In this document: piece by piece, positions 34,291 through 45,605 of the stretch
Position numbering within the stretch: the stretch's first letter is position 1
How the letters are laid out: the number at the start of each line of letters is the position of its first letter
Assembly: GCA_947167715.1 (NCBI GenBank)
Contig: CAMVJD010000014.1
Span: forward strand, 1-62,844
Reading direction: 5' to 3'
Length of the DNA: 62,844 bases
Source: an uncultured Eubacteriaceae bacterium
GTDB lineage: Bacteria; Bacillota; Clostridia; Lachnospirales; CAG-274
The notes under the pieces: model-generated
Seen by the model: the letters and a program-made list of their open reading frames with translations, nothing else
Databases searched by the model: none
Told to the model about the DNA's origin: nothing
Made by a program: the position numbers and the translations under genes

Positions 34291-37200
34291 GTGGAAAAAA
34301 ACAGGATACGTCCTCTTAAGCTTGGCGATGTTACGCGCGTGAGCTATGCTAGAGTTGACGAGGTTTTGGAAATGCCTAACCTGCTGGCATTGCAGAAGGA
34401 CAGCTACAAATGGTTTCTTGATGAAGGCCTGAAGGAGGTTTTTGAGGATATCTCCCCCATAACGGATTACAACAGTAATCTTAAGCTGGAATTTACGGGC
34501 TTTAAATTAGAGACCGATAAGCCTAAGTATTCTATTGCCGAGTGTAAGGACAGGGATGCGACATATGCGGCGCGCCTGCTTGTAAAGGCTGTTTTGCACA
34601 GCGGAGAGGGCGCAGAGGAGATCAAGGACCAGGAAATATATATGGGTGATTTCCCGCTTATGACAGACACGGGTACCTTTGTTATAAACGGCGCCGAGCG
34701 TGTAATAGTAAGTCAGCTTGTGCGTTCCCCCGGTATTTATTATGATCTGGAAAAGGATAAGGTAGGCAAAAACCTTCTTTCAAGCCAGGTCATCCCCAAC
34801 CGCGGTGCGTGGCTTGAATACGAGACCGATTCAAACGACGTATTCTCGGTGCGTGTGGACAGGACAAGAAAGGTCCCCGTTACGGTGCTTATCCGTTCGC
34901 TCGGTATAGGCAGCGACGAGGAGATAATAAATCTTTTCGGTGAGGAGCCGAAGATACTTGCAACCATCGAAAAGGATGTTACAAAAAATTACGAGGAAGG
35001 TCTTATAGAGCTTTATAAGAAGATACGTCCCGGCGAGCCGCCTACGGTAGAGAGTGCGGAGAGCCTTCTTCACAATATGTTCTATGATCCCAAAAGATAC
35101 GACCTTGCACATGTAGGCCGTTATAAATTCAATAAAAAGCTTGCATTCCGCAACCGTATCACGGGTCGCGTGCTTGCGGAGGATGCGGTGGATCCGATGA
35201 CAGGCGAGGTGATCGCCGCTGCGGATACAAAGCTTACAAGCGATATGTGCGATACTATTCAAAATTCGGGTATCGCCTATGTTACCGTTAAAATAGAGGA
35301 CGGAAAAACAACAAGGATCTTAAGCAATATGGCTGTTAAGATCGACGATTTTATTTCGGGCTACGGTCTTGATGCAAAAGAGCTTAAAGTAAAAGAGCCC
35401 GTATACTATCCCGTGCTTTGCGAGCTGCTTGACGCAAACGACGACAAGGAGAGCCTTGAGCTTGCAATAAAGGCCAATATACATCGCCTTATTCCCAAGC
35501 ACATCACGCTTGAGGATATAATGGCATCTATAAATTACTGTATGCATCTTGACTACGGCATCGGTACAAAGGACGATATCGACCATCTGGGCAACCGTCG
35601 TATCCGCGCTGTGGGTGAGCTTTTGCAAAATCAGTTCCGCATCGGTCTTTCCCGTATGGAAAGAGTTGTGCGCGAGCGTATGAATGTACAGGATCTTGAG
35701 GCGGTAACACCCCAGGGTCTTATAAATATCAAGCCGGTAACGGCTGCCATAAAAGAATTTTTCGGCAGTTCACAGCTGTCGCAGTTTATGGACCAGAACA
35801 ATCCTTTGGGTGAGCTTACCCATAAAAGACGTCTTTCCGCACTTGGCCCCGGCGGCCTTTCAAGAGAGCGTGCAGGCTTTGAGGTGCGTGACGTTCATAC
35901 ATCACATTACGGCCGTATGTGTCCTATCGAGACTCCCGAAGGTCCCAACATCGGTCTTATCAACTCGCTTGCTACTTATGCAAAGATCAACGAGTATGGC
36001 TTTATCGAGGCGCCCTACCGCAAGCTTGACAAGTCGGGTGCGGTTCCGCGCGTTACTGACGAGGTTATGTATATAACCGCGGACGAGGAAGAAAAGTACG
36101 TTATTGCACAGGCAAACGAGCCCCTTAACGAAAATAATGAATTTGTACATGAAAAAGTTGCGGCAAGACTTGGCGTTGACAATGTCGAGATCGAACCGAG
36201 CAAAATAGATTTAATGGACGTATCGCCGAAGCAGCTTGTTTCGGTGGCTACAGCACTTATACCTTTCCTTGAAAACGACGACGTTACGCGCGCCCTGATG
36301 GGCTCAAACATGCAGCGTCAGGCAGTTCCTCTGCTTGTTACCGATTCGCCTATCGTAGGTACGGGTATGGAATACAAGACAGCGAAGGACTCCGGCGTGG
36401 TAGTGGTTGCCAAAAACGACGGTGTTGTTGAAAAGGTAGATGCGGCAAGAATTATTATTAAAACCGCTAACGGAACGCGCGATGAGTATGATCTTATCAA
36501 GTTTAAGCGCTCCAACCAGTCAAACTGTATGAATCAGCGTCCTATAGTAAACGTGGGCGACAATGTATCTGCGGGCGATATAATAGCAGACGGTCCCTCC
36601 ACCAAAAACGGCGAGCTTGCCCTTGGTAAAAACCCGCTTATCGGCTTTATGACATGGGAAGGCTACAATTACGAGGATGCCGTACTTTTAAGTGAAAAAT
36701 TAGTTGCGGAGGATGTTTATACATCTATCCATATTGAAGAATACGAGTCCGAGGCGAGAGATACAAAGCTTGGCGCCGAGGAGATAACACGCGATATCCC
36801 AAATGTTGGCGATGATGCGTTAAGAAACCTTGACGAAACGGGTATTATCCGTATCGGTGCCGAGGTACAGTCAAACGATATCCTTGTAGGTAAGGTAACG
36901 CCCAAGGGCGAGACCGAGCTTACCGCAGAGGAAAGACTTTTGCGCGCTATCTTCGGCGAAAAGGCACGCGAGGTCAGAGATACTTCGCTTCGTGTTCCCC
37001 ACGGCGAGAGCGGTATCGTTGTTGATGTTAAGGTATTCAAGCGTGAAAATAACGACGAAATGGGCCCGGGTGTAAATCAGCTCGTTCGCGTATATATTGC
37101 ACAAAAGCGTAAAATAAGCGTCGGCGATAAGATGGCCGGCCGTCACGGTAATAAGGGTGTTGTAAGCCGCGTGCTTCCCGTAGAGGATATGCCCTTCCTG

Positions 37201-38199
37201 CCTAACGGACGTCCGCTTGATATCGTGCTTAACCCGCTGGGCGTGCCCTCGCGTATGAATATCGGTCAGGTGCTTGAGATACACCTTGGCCTTGCCAGCA
37301 ACGTACTTGGCTGGAAAATAGCTACTCCCGTATTTGACGGCGCTAACGAAAAAGATATTATGGATACGCTTGCTATGGCAAACGACTATGCAAATACCGA
37401 GTGGGAAGATTTTAAGGCAAAGTGGGCAGACAAGCTTAATGATGAGCTGCTTAAATATCTTGAGGATAACCTTGACCACCGTGAAGAGTGGAGAGGCGTG
37501 CCTATCGACCATACAGGTAAAATAAGGCTTCGTGACGGCCGTACCGGCGAGGAATTTGACAATGCAACAACGGTTGGCTTCATGCACTACTTAAAGCTTC
37601 ACCACCTTGTTGACGATAAGATCCATGCTCGTTCCACCGGCCCCTATGCCCTTGTTACACAGCAGCCCCTGGGCGGCAAGGCGCAGTTTGGCGGTCAGCG
37701 CTTCGGCGAGATGGAAGTTTGGGCACTCGAGGCCTACGGTGCTTCCTATACTCTTCAGGAAATACTTACCGTTAAGTCCGATGATATCGTAGGACGTGTA
37801 AAGACCTACGAGGCTATCGTAAAGGGCGAAAATATCCCCGAGCCCGGCGTACCCGAGTCATTCAAGGTACTTCTTAAGGAGCTTCAGGCGCTTGCGCTTG
37901 ACATAAAGGTGCTTGAGGACAGCAAGGAAGTTGAGATAAAAGAAAGCGTTGACGATGTTGATGATGTTGATTTCAATATCGCAGGCGAGGATTTCGATAC
38001 GGACGATGTTGCGTACAATCCCGATACAATGATAGAAGATGTGCTTGACGAGCTTGATACGGATGATATCGGCTCGGGTCTTGACGACATAGATGATGAC
38101 AACATTGTCATAAGTGACGAGGATGTTGCCTTTGAGCAGGATGTTCTTGCGGATCTTGACGAACTTGACAAACTTGCGGGACTTGATGAAGATGAATAA
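34291..38199 (+). CDS. rpoB: DNA-directed RNA polymerase, beta subunit
   Basis: Beta subunit of RNA polymerase, 1302 residues. The rifampicin region ([20 protein letters not shown]), [15 protein letters not shown] and the C-terminal [19 protein letters not shown] clamp segment are all intact. It starts at GTG 34291 after AAGGAG. The last 90 residues or so form a tail that is nearly half Asp/Glu (from about residue 1210), beyond the conserved core. Upstream there is a zinc operon rather than the usual rplJ-rplL genes. rpoC follows after 30 bp. Confidence 0.98.
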   Translation: MEKNRIRPLKLGDVTRVSYARVDEVLEMPNLLALQKDSYKWFLDEGLKEVFEDISPITDYNSNLKLEFTGFKLETDKPKYSIAECKDRDATYAARLLVKAVLHSGEGAEEIKDQEIYMGDFPLMTDTGTFVINGAERVIVSQLVRSPGIYYDLEKDKVGKNLLSSQVIPNRGAWLEYETDSNDVFSVRVDRTRKVPVTVLIRSLGIGSDEEIINLFGEEPKILATIEKDVTKNYEEGLIELYKKIRPGEPPTVESAESLLHNMFYDPKRYDLAHVGRYKFNKKLAFRNRITGRVLAEDAVDPMTGEVIAAADTKLTSDMCDTIQNSGIAYVTVKIEDGKTTRILSNMAVKIDDFISGYGLDAKELKVKEPVYYPVLCELLDANDDKESLELAIKANIHRLIPKHITLEDIMASINYCMHLDYGIGTKDDIDHLGNRRIRAVGELLQNQFRIGLSRMERVVRERMNVQDLEAVTPQGLINIKPVTAAIKEFFGSSQLSQFMDQNNPLGELTHKRRLSALGPGGLSRERAGFEVRDVHTSHYGRMCPIETPEGPNIGLINSLATYAKINEYGFIEAPYRKLDKSGAVPRVTDEVMYITADEEEKYVIAQANEPLNENNEFVHEKVAARLGVDNVEIEPSKIDLMDVSPKQLVSVATALIPFLENDDVTRALMGSNMQRQAVPLLVTDSPIVGTGMEYKTAKDSGVVVVAKNDGVVEKVDAARIIIKTANGTRDEYDLIKFKRSNQSNCMNQRPIVNVGDNVSAGDIIADGPSTKNGELALGKNPLIGFMTWEGYNYEDAVLLSEKLVAEDVYTSIHIEEYESEARDTKLGAEEITRDIPNVGDDALRNLDETGIIRIGAEVQSNDILVGKVTPKGETELTAEERLLRAIFGEKAREVRDTSLRVPHGESGIVVDVKVFKRENNDEMGPGVNQLVRVYIAQKRKISVGDKMAGRHGNKGVVSRVLPVEDMPFLPNGRPLDIVLNPLGVPSRMNIGQVLEIHLGLASNVLGWKIATPVFDGANEKDIMDTLAMANDYANTEWEDFKAKWADKLNDELLKYLEDNLDHREEWRGVPIDHTGKIRLRDGRTGEEFDNATTVGFMHYLKLHHLVDDKIHARSTGPYALVTQQPLGGKAQFGGQRFGEMEVWALEAYGASYTLQEILTVKSDDIVGRVKTYEAIVKGENIPEPGVPESFKVLLKELQALALDIKVLEDSKEVEIKESVDDVDDVDFNIAGEDFDTDDVAYNPDTMIEDVLDELDTDDIGSGLDDIDDDNIVISDEDVAFEQDVLADLDELDKLAGLDEDE

Positions 38200-38229
38200 A
38201 AATTTTCGCTTTAATATGGAGGTAATGTG

Positions 38230-41200
38230 ATGGAAAACACAGAACAGGCTATATCCTTTGATTCCATAAAAATAGGCCTTGCCTCGCCGGAGGAGATCAG
38301 AAAATGGTCTCACGGTGAGGTAAAGAAGCCGGAAACTATAAATTACAGAACCTTAAAACCCGAGCGTGACGGTCTTTACTGTGAGCGTATCTTCGGTCCC
38401 ACAAAGGACTGGGAGTGTGCCTGCGGTAAGTATAAAAGGCTTCGCTATAAAGGCGTTGTTTGTGACCGCTGCGGTGTTGAGGTAACAAAAAGCAAGGTAA
38501 GACGTGAGCGTATGGGTCATATCGACCTGGCAGCACCCGTATCGCATATCTGGTATTTTAAGGGTATTCCAAGCCGTATGGGTATTATCCTTGGGATGAG
38601 CCCCCGTGCGCTTGACAAGGTTTTATATTTTGCAAACTATGTTGTGCTGGACCCCGGCAAAACAGACCTTATTTATAAGGATCTTCTTACAGAACAGCAG
38701 TATCACGAGGCTGTTGAAAAATTCGGCTACGGCTCTTTCCGCGCGGGTATCGGCGCAGAGGCTATCAAGGAGCTTCTTTGTGCCATAGACCTTGAAAAGG
38801 AAGCAAAAGAGCTTAAGGCACAGCTTGAGGGCAGCTCCGGCCAGAAAAAGGTAAGAATCATCAAAAAGCTGGAGGTCGTGGAGGCTTTCCGTATCTCGGG
38901 CAACAAACCCGAATGGATGATACTTGATGCCATCCCCGTTATCCCGCCCGAGCTTCGTCCTATGGTACAGCTGGACGGCGGACGTTTTGCAACAAGCGAC
39001 CTTAACGACCTTTACAGACGTGTAATAAACAGAAACAACCGTCTTAAAAAGCTTATAGAATTAAGTGCGCCCGATATCATCGTGCGCAACGAAAAGCGTA
39101 TGCTTCAGGAATCTGTTGATGCGCTTATAGATAACGGCCGCCGCGGACGTGCGGTAACAGGCCCGGGCAACCGTAATCTTAAATCCCTGTCTGACCTTTT
39201 AAAGGGCAAGCAGGGCCGCTTCCGTCAAAACCTTTTGGGTAAGCGTGTAGACTATTCGGGTCGTTCGGTTATTGTCGTAGGCCCCAATCTTAAAATATTC
39301 CAGTGCGGTCTGCCCAAGGAAATGGCAATTGAGCTGTTTAAGCCCTTTGTTATGAAACGCCTTGTGGAAACAGGCCTCGCACATAACATTAAAAGCGCAA
39401 AGCGTATGGTCGAAAGGCTTCAAAGCGAGGTTTGGGACGTACTTGAAGAGGTCATCAGGGAGCATCCCGTTATGCTTAACCGTGCGCCCACACTTCACCG
39501 CCTTGGTATACAGGCGTTTGAGCCCGTGCTTGTAGAGGGCCGCGCAGTTAAGCTGCATCCCCTTGTATGTACGGCATATAATGCCGACTTTGACGGTGAC
39601 CAGATGGCTGTTCACGTTCCGCTTAGCGTGGAAGCACAGGCAGAATGCCGCTTCCTGCTTCTTGCGCCCAACAACCTGTTAAAGCCCTCCGACGGAGAGC
39701 CCGTTACCGTACCCTCGCAGGATATGGTACTTGGTATTTACTACCTTACGCTTGAAAAGGACGGCGAAAAGGGCGAAGGCAAGGTATTCCTTGACGAAAA
39801 CGAGGCACTTTTGGCATACGACAACCATGTTATAACCCTGCACGCAAAAATTAAGGTAAGACGTACCTTTACAAACGAGGACGGTACTACCGAAAGCGGC
39901 ATTGTTGATACAACGGCGGGCCGTATAATCTTTAACGAGATAATCCCGCAGGATATCGGTTTTGTTGACAGAAGCTTACCCGAAAACAAATTTAAGTATG
40001 AGATAGATTTCCTTACGGGTAAAAAAGAGCTTGGTAAGATAATCAACCGCTGCATAAACAAGCATCCTTCCACAGAAACTGCGGAAGTGCTTGATAATAT
40101 CAAAAGCCTTGGCTTTAAGTTCTCCACACGCGGCGCACTTACCGTTTCCGTATCGGATATGGAGATCCCCGAGGCAAAGCAGACATATCTTGCCGAGGCC
40201 GACAAGGAAGTAAGCAAAATAACAAAGATGTTCCGCCGCGGTCTTATGACAGACGAGGAGCGTCATAAAAAGGTTATCGAGGTTTGGGAGCAGGCCGACG
40301 GTAAAATTACCGATGCGCTTTTGGCCGGCCTTGGTAAATACAATGATATTTATATGATGGCACACTCCGGTGCCCGTGGTTCTAACCGTCAGATCAAGCA
40401 GCTTGCGGGTATGCGCGGTCTTATGGCATCACCTACCGGTGATACTATCGAGCTTCCCATCAAGGCTAACTTCCGTGAGGGTCTTACCGTTCAGGAATAC
40501 TTTATTTCCGCTCACGGTGCTCGAAAGGGTCTTTCGGATACGGCGCTGCGTACTGCCGACTCCGGTTACCTTACAAGACGTCTTGTAGATGTATCGCAGG
40601 AAATTATTATCAGAGAACACGACTGCTCAAAGGATGTTGCGGATAAGCCTTATATGGAGGTCGCGGCATTTATGGACGGTCAGGAAACAATAGAGCCTTT
40701 GGCAGACAGAATAAGAGGACGCTTTACAATAGAGCCTGTCGTTCATCCCAAGACCGGCGAGGTAATTGTAGAGGCCGACAAGATGATATCGCCCGACCAG
40801 GCAGATGCTATTGTTGCGGCAGGTATCGAAAAGGTAAAGATAAGAACGATTTTAAGCTGCCGCAGCCATAAGGGTGTATGCTCCAAGTGCTACGGTGCAA
40901 ATATGGCCAGCGGCCGTATGGTAAGGATAGGCGAGGCTGTAGGTATTATTGCCGCACAGTCTATCGGTGAGCCCGGTACACAGCTTACAATGCGTACCTT
41001 CCATACAGGCGGCGTTTCGGGTAACGACCTTACACAAGGTCTTCCCCGTGTTGAGGAGCTTTTCGAGGCAAGAAAGCCCAAGGGTGTTGCAATTATAGCC
41101 GAATTTGGCGGTACTGTTGCCGTTGAGGACGGCAAGCGCAGACGTCAGGTCACAGTAACAAGCAAGGACGGCGAGATAAAGGAATACCTTATCCCCTACG

Positions 41201-41841
41201 GCGCTCGTATCAAGGTTATGAACGGCGACGTTATCGAGGACGGCGACGAGCTTACAGAGGGCTCCGTAAATCCGCATGATATCCTTCGCATCAAGGGCAT
41301 CCGCGGTGTTCAGGATTATATGATACGCGAGGTTCAGCGCGTTTACCGTTTACAGGGTGTTGATATCAACGATAAGCATATCGAGGTTATCGTTCGCCAG
41401 ATGTTAAAGCGTGTGCGTGTTGAGGATGCGGGCGATACCGAGTTTATGCCGGGCAACTATGTTGACTGGCTTGACTATGAGGATGCAGTCAAAGAAATGG
41501 AAGAAAAGGGTCTTGCACCCTGCGTTGGTACAAGAACGCTTTTGGGTATCACAAAGGCTTCTCTTGCGACCGAGAGCTTCCTTTCCGCAGCATCGTTCCA
41601 GGAGACTACAAGGGTACTTACCGAGGCCGCTATCAAGGGTAAGGTAGATCCGCTTATCGGTCTTAAGGAAAATGTTATCATAGGTAAGCTTATTCCCGCA
41701 GGTACGGGTATGAATACCTACCGCAAAATCGATCTTAAGCTTGATCTTCCGCCGGACAGCGACGAAATAGAGGTTGCTGCCGCAGCAGCGGAGGAGGAAA
41801 CGGTTTCCGATCCTTTTGAAACAAGCTTGGATATGTTTTGA
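38230..41841 (+). CDS. rpoC: DNA-directed RNA polymerase, beta-prime subunit
   Basis: Catalytic subunit of RNA polymerase, 1203 residues. N-terminal zinc site [19 protein letters not shown], catalytic [12 protein letters not shown] with the three magnesium-binding Asp, bridge/trigger regions [19 protein letters not shown] and the second zinc site ([10 protein letters not shown]). Start ATG 38230 sits 7 nt after GGAGG; a GTG at 38227 is too close. It ends in a strong terminator, with no L7Ae, rpsL or fusA genes following. Confidence 0.98.
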   Translation: MENTEQAISFDSIKIGLASPEEIRKWSHGEVKKPETINYRTLKPERDGLYCERIFGPTKDWECACGKYKRLRYKGVVCDRCGVEVTKSKVRRERMGHIDLAAPVSHIWYFKGIPSRMGIILGMSPRALDKVLYFANYVVLDPGKTDLIYKDLLTEQQYHEAVEKFGYGSFRAGIGAEAIKELLCAIDLEKEAKELKAQLEGSSGQKKVRIIKKLEVVEAFRISGNKPEWMILDAIPVIPPELRPMVQLDGGRFATSDLNDLYRRVINRNNRLKKLIELSAPDIIVRNEKRMLQESVDALIDNGRRGRAVTGPGNRNLKSLSDLLKGKQGRFRQNLLGKRVDYSGRSVIVVGPNLKIFQCGLPKEMAIELFKPFVMKRLVETGLAHNIKSAKRMVERLQSEVWDVLEEVIREHPVMLNRAPTLHRLGIQAFEPVLVEGRAVKLHPLVCTAYNADFDGDQMAVHVPLSVEAQAECRFLLLAPNNLLKPSDGEPVTVPSQDMVLGIYYLTLEKDGEKGEGKVFLDENEALLAYDNHVITLHAKIKVRRTFTNEDGTTESGIVDTTAGRIIFNEIIPQDIGFVDRSLPENKFKYEIDFLTGKKELGKIINRCINKHPSTETAEVLDNIKSLGFKFSTRGALTVSVSDMEIPEAKQTYLAEADKEVSKITKMFRRGLMTDEERHKKVIEVWEQADGKITDALLAGLGKYNDIYMMAHSGARGSNRQIKQLAGMRGLMASPTGDTIELPIKANFREGLTVQEYFISAHGARKGLSDTALRTADSGYLTRRLVDVSQEIIIREHDCSKDVADKPYMEVAAFMDGQETIEPLADRIRGRFTIEPVVHPKTGEVIVEADKMISPDQADAIVAAGIEKVKIRTILSCRSHKGVCSKCYGANMASGRMVRIGEAVGIIAAQSIGEPGTQLTMRTFHTGGVSGNDLTQGLPRVEELFEARKPKGVAIIAEFGGTVAVEDGKRRRQVTVTSKDGEIKEYLIPYGARIKVMNGDVIEDGDELTEGSVNPHDILRIKGIRGVQDYMIREVQRVYRLQGVDINDKHIEVIVRQMLKRVRVEDAGDTEFMPGNYVDWLDYEDAVKEMEEKGLAPCVGTRTLLGITKASLATESFLSAASFQETTRVLTEAAIKGKVDPLIGLKENVIIGKLIPAGTGMNTYRKIDLKLDLPPDSDEIEVAAAAAEEETVSDPFETSLDMF

Positions 41842-41866
41842 TAAAATTATACTTTCAATATGATAT

Positions 41867-41900
41867 GAGGCTGTCGCATTAAGCGGCGGCCTCATTTTTT
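41867..41900 (+). terminator. Terminator of rpoBC
   Basis: GAGGCTGTCGC (41867-41877) pairs with GCGGCGGCCTC (41883-41893) over 11 positions including G-U pairs, loop ATTAA, then ATTTTTT. Confidence 0.92.
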
Positions 41901-41997
41901 AATTTATTTTTAATTGATTACAAAATACACTCTAATTTACACCTGTTATTATTAAGAAAATAATAAATAAGAAAACTTATAAATTGGAGGAATAGAT

Positions 41998-44187
41998 ATG
42001 AAACGCAAGCTTATGGCTTTAATGCTTGTTTTGACCGCGGCGGCTATGCCCGTGGCGGCTTATGCGGCGGAATACCCCTGCGGTGATGCGGATGCGGACA
42101 AGAGCCTTACGGCATCCGATGCAAGCGTTATTATGCAAAAGGTACTTGACGACAATTATACAATGCCTATTGAAACGGTGGTAAGCGACAGCCTGTCGAT
42201 AGTCGATGCGGATGCGGACGGCAGTCTTACCGCAAGCGATGCGGCGGTCGTTATGCAAAAGGTGCTTGACGAAAGCTTTGTTATGCCTAATGAAAGCACG
42301 ACCCCCGTTACCTATGAGACCAACATCACCCTTGCGGACGGCGCAAGCACGGCAGACAACGGCGGTGTTGAGATAGACAATGTAAACAATATTATAAAGA
42401 TAACAAACGGCGGTGTTTATACAATAACGGGCACGCTTTCAAACGGTCAGATTATCGTTGATTCCGACAGCGATGCCGAGCTTGCCTTAAGCGGCATGAG
42501 CGTAACAAATACACAGGGCCCCGCTATTTACGGCCTTAACGGTGATATCGACATAAGCGCGAAAAAGGGTACCACAAATACGCTGACCGACGGCACGCCC
42601 GCTGTTTTTGAAGCAAATGATGACGGTACGGCCTCCGACGAGCCCGATGCCTGCATTTTCAGCCATGACGGCATTAAATTAAAGGGTACGGGTACGCTTA
42701 TTGTAAACGGCAATTATAAAAACGGCATTACGGGCAAGGACGAGGTAGTTATTCAAAAATTGAGCCTTACCGTAAATTCGCTTAATAACTGCATAAAGGG
42801 CAAGGACTATGTTACCGTTAAAAGCGGCACCTTAAACCTTGATTCGCAGACGGGTGACGGTATTCGCGTTACCTCGGGCGATCTGACGGTCGAGGACGGC
42901 AGCATCACCGTAAATTCACAGGATAACGGCCTGTTTACAAAGGCGGGAAATATCCTTGTTTCGGGCGGAACTATTGATATTACCGTTGTTCCGAGCGGTA
43001 CGGCGGATACCGAAAATTACAATTATGACGGCATACATACAAAGGTAGGTACAATAGATATCACGGGCGGAAATATCACGGTAAAAAGCTACTGTGACGG
43101 CATTCAGGGCACATCGGATGTAAATATCAACGGTGCGGCCGTGATAAATGTTACCACTACGGGCGTTATTTCCGCAAGCGGCTCGGGCGGCTACGGCGGA
43201 TGGACAAACAACCAAACGGCCGATATCTCTGCAAAGGGCATCAAGTCCGATACAAGCCTTAATATTGACGGCGGTGCTGTGATAACGGTGGATTCCACCG
43301 ATGACAGCCTGCATACAAACGGCAATGTAACGATCACCAATGCCGATATTACCGTATCCGCAGGTGATGACGGCGTTCACGCAGACAGCGTTTTAACAAT
43401 AAATGACGGCTCTGCAATAAAAGTAAATAAAAGCTACGAGGGTCTTGAGGCGGAGAAAATTTATATCAACGGCGGCTATATGACGATATACGCAAGTGAT
43501 GACAATATCAATGCGGCGGGCGGAAGCGACGGCTCGTCACAGGGCGGCTTTAACACAAATGCAGACGGCTATATCGAGATAAACGGCGGCTATATCTACT
43601 GCGAAAACGCAAGCTCGGGCGGTGACGGCGTGGATTCCAACGGCAAGATAGTTCAAAACGGCGGTATCCTGCTTGTAAACGGCCCCACAAGCGGCGGCGA
43701 TGCGCCTATAGATACGGGCGACAAGTCGGGCGACGAATATATAGTAAACGGCGGTACTGTATTTTCCGTGGGCAGCAACGGCATGGCGGAAAGCCCCTCT
43801 GCGAGCAGCGGTGGATATACCGTTACCTACGGCGTAAACGGCGGAGGTATGGGCGGCCCCGGACAGGGCGGCGGACGTCCGGGTCAGGACGGCTTTGACC
43901 CCGGCTCGCAGTCGGGTACGACAACGGGCAGTCTCGGCGCGGGCACACAGCTTACCCTTGCGGACGAAAGCGGCAATGTAATTGCGACCTTTACCGTAAA
44001 GACCACCGCACAGGCGATAGTTATAGGCAGCCCCGACATCACGGCGGGCAAGACCTATACCCTTTACAGCGGCGGCACCTACAGCGGCAGCCTTGACGAA
44101 AACGGCTATGCTGCGGGCGGTACCATAACAGGCGGCACCAAAATTGCAAGCGGCACAATTGATTCAAAAGTTACAGCGTTAAGCTGA
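41998..44187 (+). CDS. Secreted dockerin plus DUF4353 carbohydrate-binding protein
   Basis: A 729-residue exported protein. Signal peptide 1-24 (ending AYAA). Immediately after comes a dockerin-like module (about 27-98) made of two almost identical units, DADADKSLTASDA and DADADGSLTASDA, each followed by a VMQKVLD helix. The rest (about 105-600) is a repetitive beta-solenoid of the DUF4353 type (ITGTLSNGQIIVDS, strings of NGG/DGI turns), then a Gly-rich segment and a small C-terminal beta domain. No catalytic residues are evident, so binding or structural function is likely. A dockerin at the N-terminus is unusual. Start ATG 41998 with TTGGAGG. Placed right after rpoC but separated by its terminator. 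Confidence 0.85.
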   Translation: MKRKLMALMLVLTAAAMPVAAYAAEYPCGDADADKSLTASDASVIMQKVLDDNYTMPIETVVSDSLSIVDADADGSLTASDAAVVMQKVLDESFVMPNESTTPVTYETNITLADGASTADNGGVEIDNVNNIIKITNGGVYTITGTLSNGQIIVDSDSDAELALSGMSVTNTQGPAIYGLNGDIDISAKKGTTNTLTDGTPAVFEANDDGTASDEPDACIFSHDGIKLKGTGTLIVNGNYKNGITGKDEVVIQKLSLTVNSLNNCIKGKDYVTVKSGTLNLDSQTGDGIRVTSGDLTVEDGSITVNSQDNGLFTKAGNILVSGGTIDITVVPSGTADTENYNYDGIHTKVGTIDITGGNITVKSYCDGIQGTSDVNINGAAVINVTTTGVISASGSGGYGGWTNNQTADISAKGIKSDTSLNIDGGAVITVDSTDDSLHTNGNVTITNADITVSAGDDGVHADSVLTINDGSAIKVNKSYEGLEAEKIYINGGYMTIYASDDNINAAGGSDGSSQGGFNTNADGYIEINGGYIYCENASSGGDGVDSNGKIVQNGGILLVNGPTSGGDAPIDTGDKSGDEYIVNGGTVFSVGSNGMAESPSASSGGYTVTYGVNGGGMGGPGQGGGRPGQDGFDPGSQSGTTTGSLGAGTQLTLADESGNVIATFTVKTTAQAIVIGSPDITAGKTYTLYSGGTYSGSLDENGYAAGGTITGGTKIASGTIDSKVTALS

Positions 44188-44268
44188 TAACATAAGTCCG
44201 CCGATGGAAAAAGAGTTTTCGGAGGCAGACTGTAAATATTTCCCTTTTATTTATTCCCCTATAAAAAT

Positions 44269-44296
44269 ACCGCCTTGGGCTGTGACCCTTGGCGGT
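44269..44296. terminator. Convergent terminator
   Basis: ACCGCC...GGG (44269-44279) pairs with CCC...GGCGGT (44286-44296) with an internal 2-nt mismatch; A-run left, T-run right. Lies between the DUF4353 gene (plus) and the Sel1 gene (minus). Confidence 0.75.
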
Positions 44297-44325
44297 GTTT
44301 TTCTTTTGAATTATTCGGTGTTTCT

Positions 44326-45297
44326 CTATACGGTATATTCCTCGTTAAAAAGTTCCTGTAATCTGGTTACGGCTGTTTCGTTGCCGTGCTGTGCGGCCTC
44401 TCTGTAGTATTGGTGTGCAGACTCCACATCCTTGTTTATCTCCTTGCCGTCGTATAAATAATCGGCATAGCGCAGCTGACCCTCGGGGTCGTTATGCTGT
44501 GCGGCGATCTCGTAAATATGCACTGCTTTTTGGATATTTTTTTCGACACCAAACCCGTTTTCGTAGGCCTCGGCAAAAGGAACATAAGCATCACTGTCGC
44601 CTTTTCGGAGTGCTTTGTGTATCAGATGAAACGATTTGCGCAGGTCTTTTTCCACACCCTCGCCCCAACGGTACATATCCCCAAGCTGAAGCATTGCAGC
44701 GGTGTTTCCGCCCTCGGCCGCTTTTTTAAACATTTCAATGGCTTTTTCTTTGTCGCGGGGAATATCAATTGCATAAAAAAGCTTTCTTGCATAAAACAGC
44801 ATTGCCTCGGGGTTGCCCATATCTACAAGCTTTTTAAGCCATTTGTTGGCAAGTTTTTTGTTTTGCTTGCATCCCCAGCCCAAATATAAATGGTGGGAAA
44901 GATTGAGCATTGACTGCTGTTCGTTTGCTTTTGCGCCCTTTAAGTAGGCGCTGTATGCCTTGCGCATATTTTTTTCGGTGCCTATACCGCTAAGGTAACA
45001 AGCGCCGAGCTTGGTGTGGGCGGGCGCATATCCAAGCTCCGATGCTTTTTTAAACATCTCAAAGGCCGCGCTGTTACAGGGCTCTACCCCCTCGCCGTAG
45101 TAATACGCAAGACCGACCTTATATACCGCAGGGGGATAGTTCTTTTGCGCAAGCTCAAAGTATGTCTTAAACGCATCCTCGTCCCACCACATATCGGCAA
45201 AATCCTGCGCACGCTTGAACTTATCTGCCGCCTCATTGTTGTCAAGGCTGCGGTACTTTCCGCCGTTGTAACTGATTTGTACTACCATTTGCGCCAC
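44326..45297 (-). CDS. Sel1-repeat protein
   Basis: A 323-residue solenoid of about eight Sel1 repeats (TPR-like helical pairs of about 36 residues), seen as recurring A---LG--Y--G-GVEKD and KAF/KAAEGGN units. No signal peptide, so a cytoplasmic protein-protein adaptor; partners unknown. Start ATG 45297 after GGAGGTGGCGCAA; promoter at 45368-45396. A fragment like its last 35 residues (ending LFNE) is found just upstream at 45473-45589. Confidence 0.9.
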   Translation of the reverse strand: MAQMVVQISYNGGKYRSLDNNEAADKFKRAQDFADMWWDEDAFKTYFELAQKNYPPAVYKVGLAYYYGEGVEPCNSAAFEMFKKASELGYAPAHTKLGACYLSGIGTEKNMRKAYSAYLKGAKANEQQSMLNLSHHLYLGWGCKQNKKLANKWLKKLVDMGNPEAMLFYARKLFYAIDIPRDKEKAIEMFKKAAEGGNTAAMLQLGDMYRWGEGVEKDLRKSFHLIHKALRKGDSDAYVPFAEAYENGFGVEKNIQKAVHIYEIAAQHNDPEGQLRYADYLYDGKEINKDVESAHQYYREAAQHGNETAVTRLQELFNEEYTV

Positions 45298-45367
45298 CTC
45301 CGTTATAAAGCCCCTAAGGGCAGGAACAGTAACTTTACAAAACCCGACACTTTGTGCAGGGAAAATT

Positions 45368-45396
45368 ATTATACAACAACATTTTCGGTTTGTAAA
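45368..45396 (-). promoter_or_regulatory. Promoter of the Sel1-repeat gene
   Basis: On the minus strand TTTACA (45391-45396), 17 bp, TATAAT (45368-45373). Confidence 0.75.
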
Positions 45397-45439
45397 GCCT
45401 TGTTTTTAATTTGTGACAAATTTGTAATTTTTTCACAAA

Positions 45440-45467
45440 AAAATGCCGCTTTTTTTATGCGGCATTT
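45440..45467 (-). terminator. Terminator after the Sel1 relic
   Basis: AAATGCCGC (45441-45449) pairs with GCGGCATTT (45459-45467), followed on the minus strand by a U-run (TTTTTTT). Ends the transcript from the gene at 45606-46994. Confidence 0.85.
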
Positions 45468-45472
45468 TGGGG

Positions 45473-45589
45473 TCATTGGATTTGTGTTGAAAAATCCTCG
45501 TTAAACAGTGCAAGCAGTTTGTCTACAGCGACGGAGTTGCCCGCCTCGGCGGCGTAGGTGTATAGTCTGTGCGCAAGCTCGTTCAGCAT
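45473..45589 (-). pseudogene. Relic of a second Sel1-repeat protein (C-terminal end)
   Basis: A 38-codon frame from ATG 45589 to TGA 45473 encodes MLNELAHRLYTYAAEAGN and ends ALFNEDFSTQIQ. It matches the C-terminus of the Sel1 protein next door (SAHQYYREAAQHGNE, ...LFNEEYTV) at about half the positions, in the same order and at the same distance from the stop. The rest of the gene is absent; the frame begins 16 bp after the stop of 45606-46994. AAGGA lies 12 nt before the ATG, so it may still be translated as a mini-repeat. Either a decayed tandem duplicate or a retained single-repeat peptide. Confidence 0.55.
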
Positions 45590-45605
45590 TTTAATCAGTG
45601 TTTCC

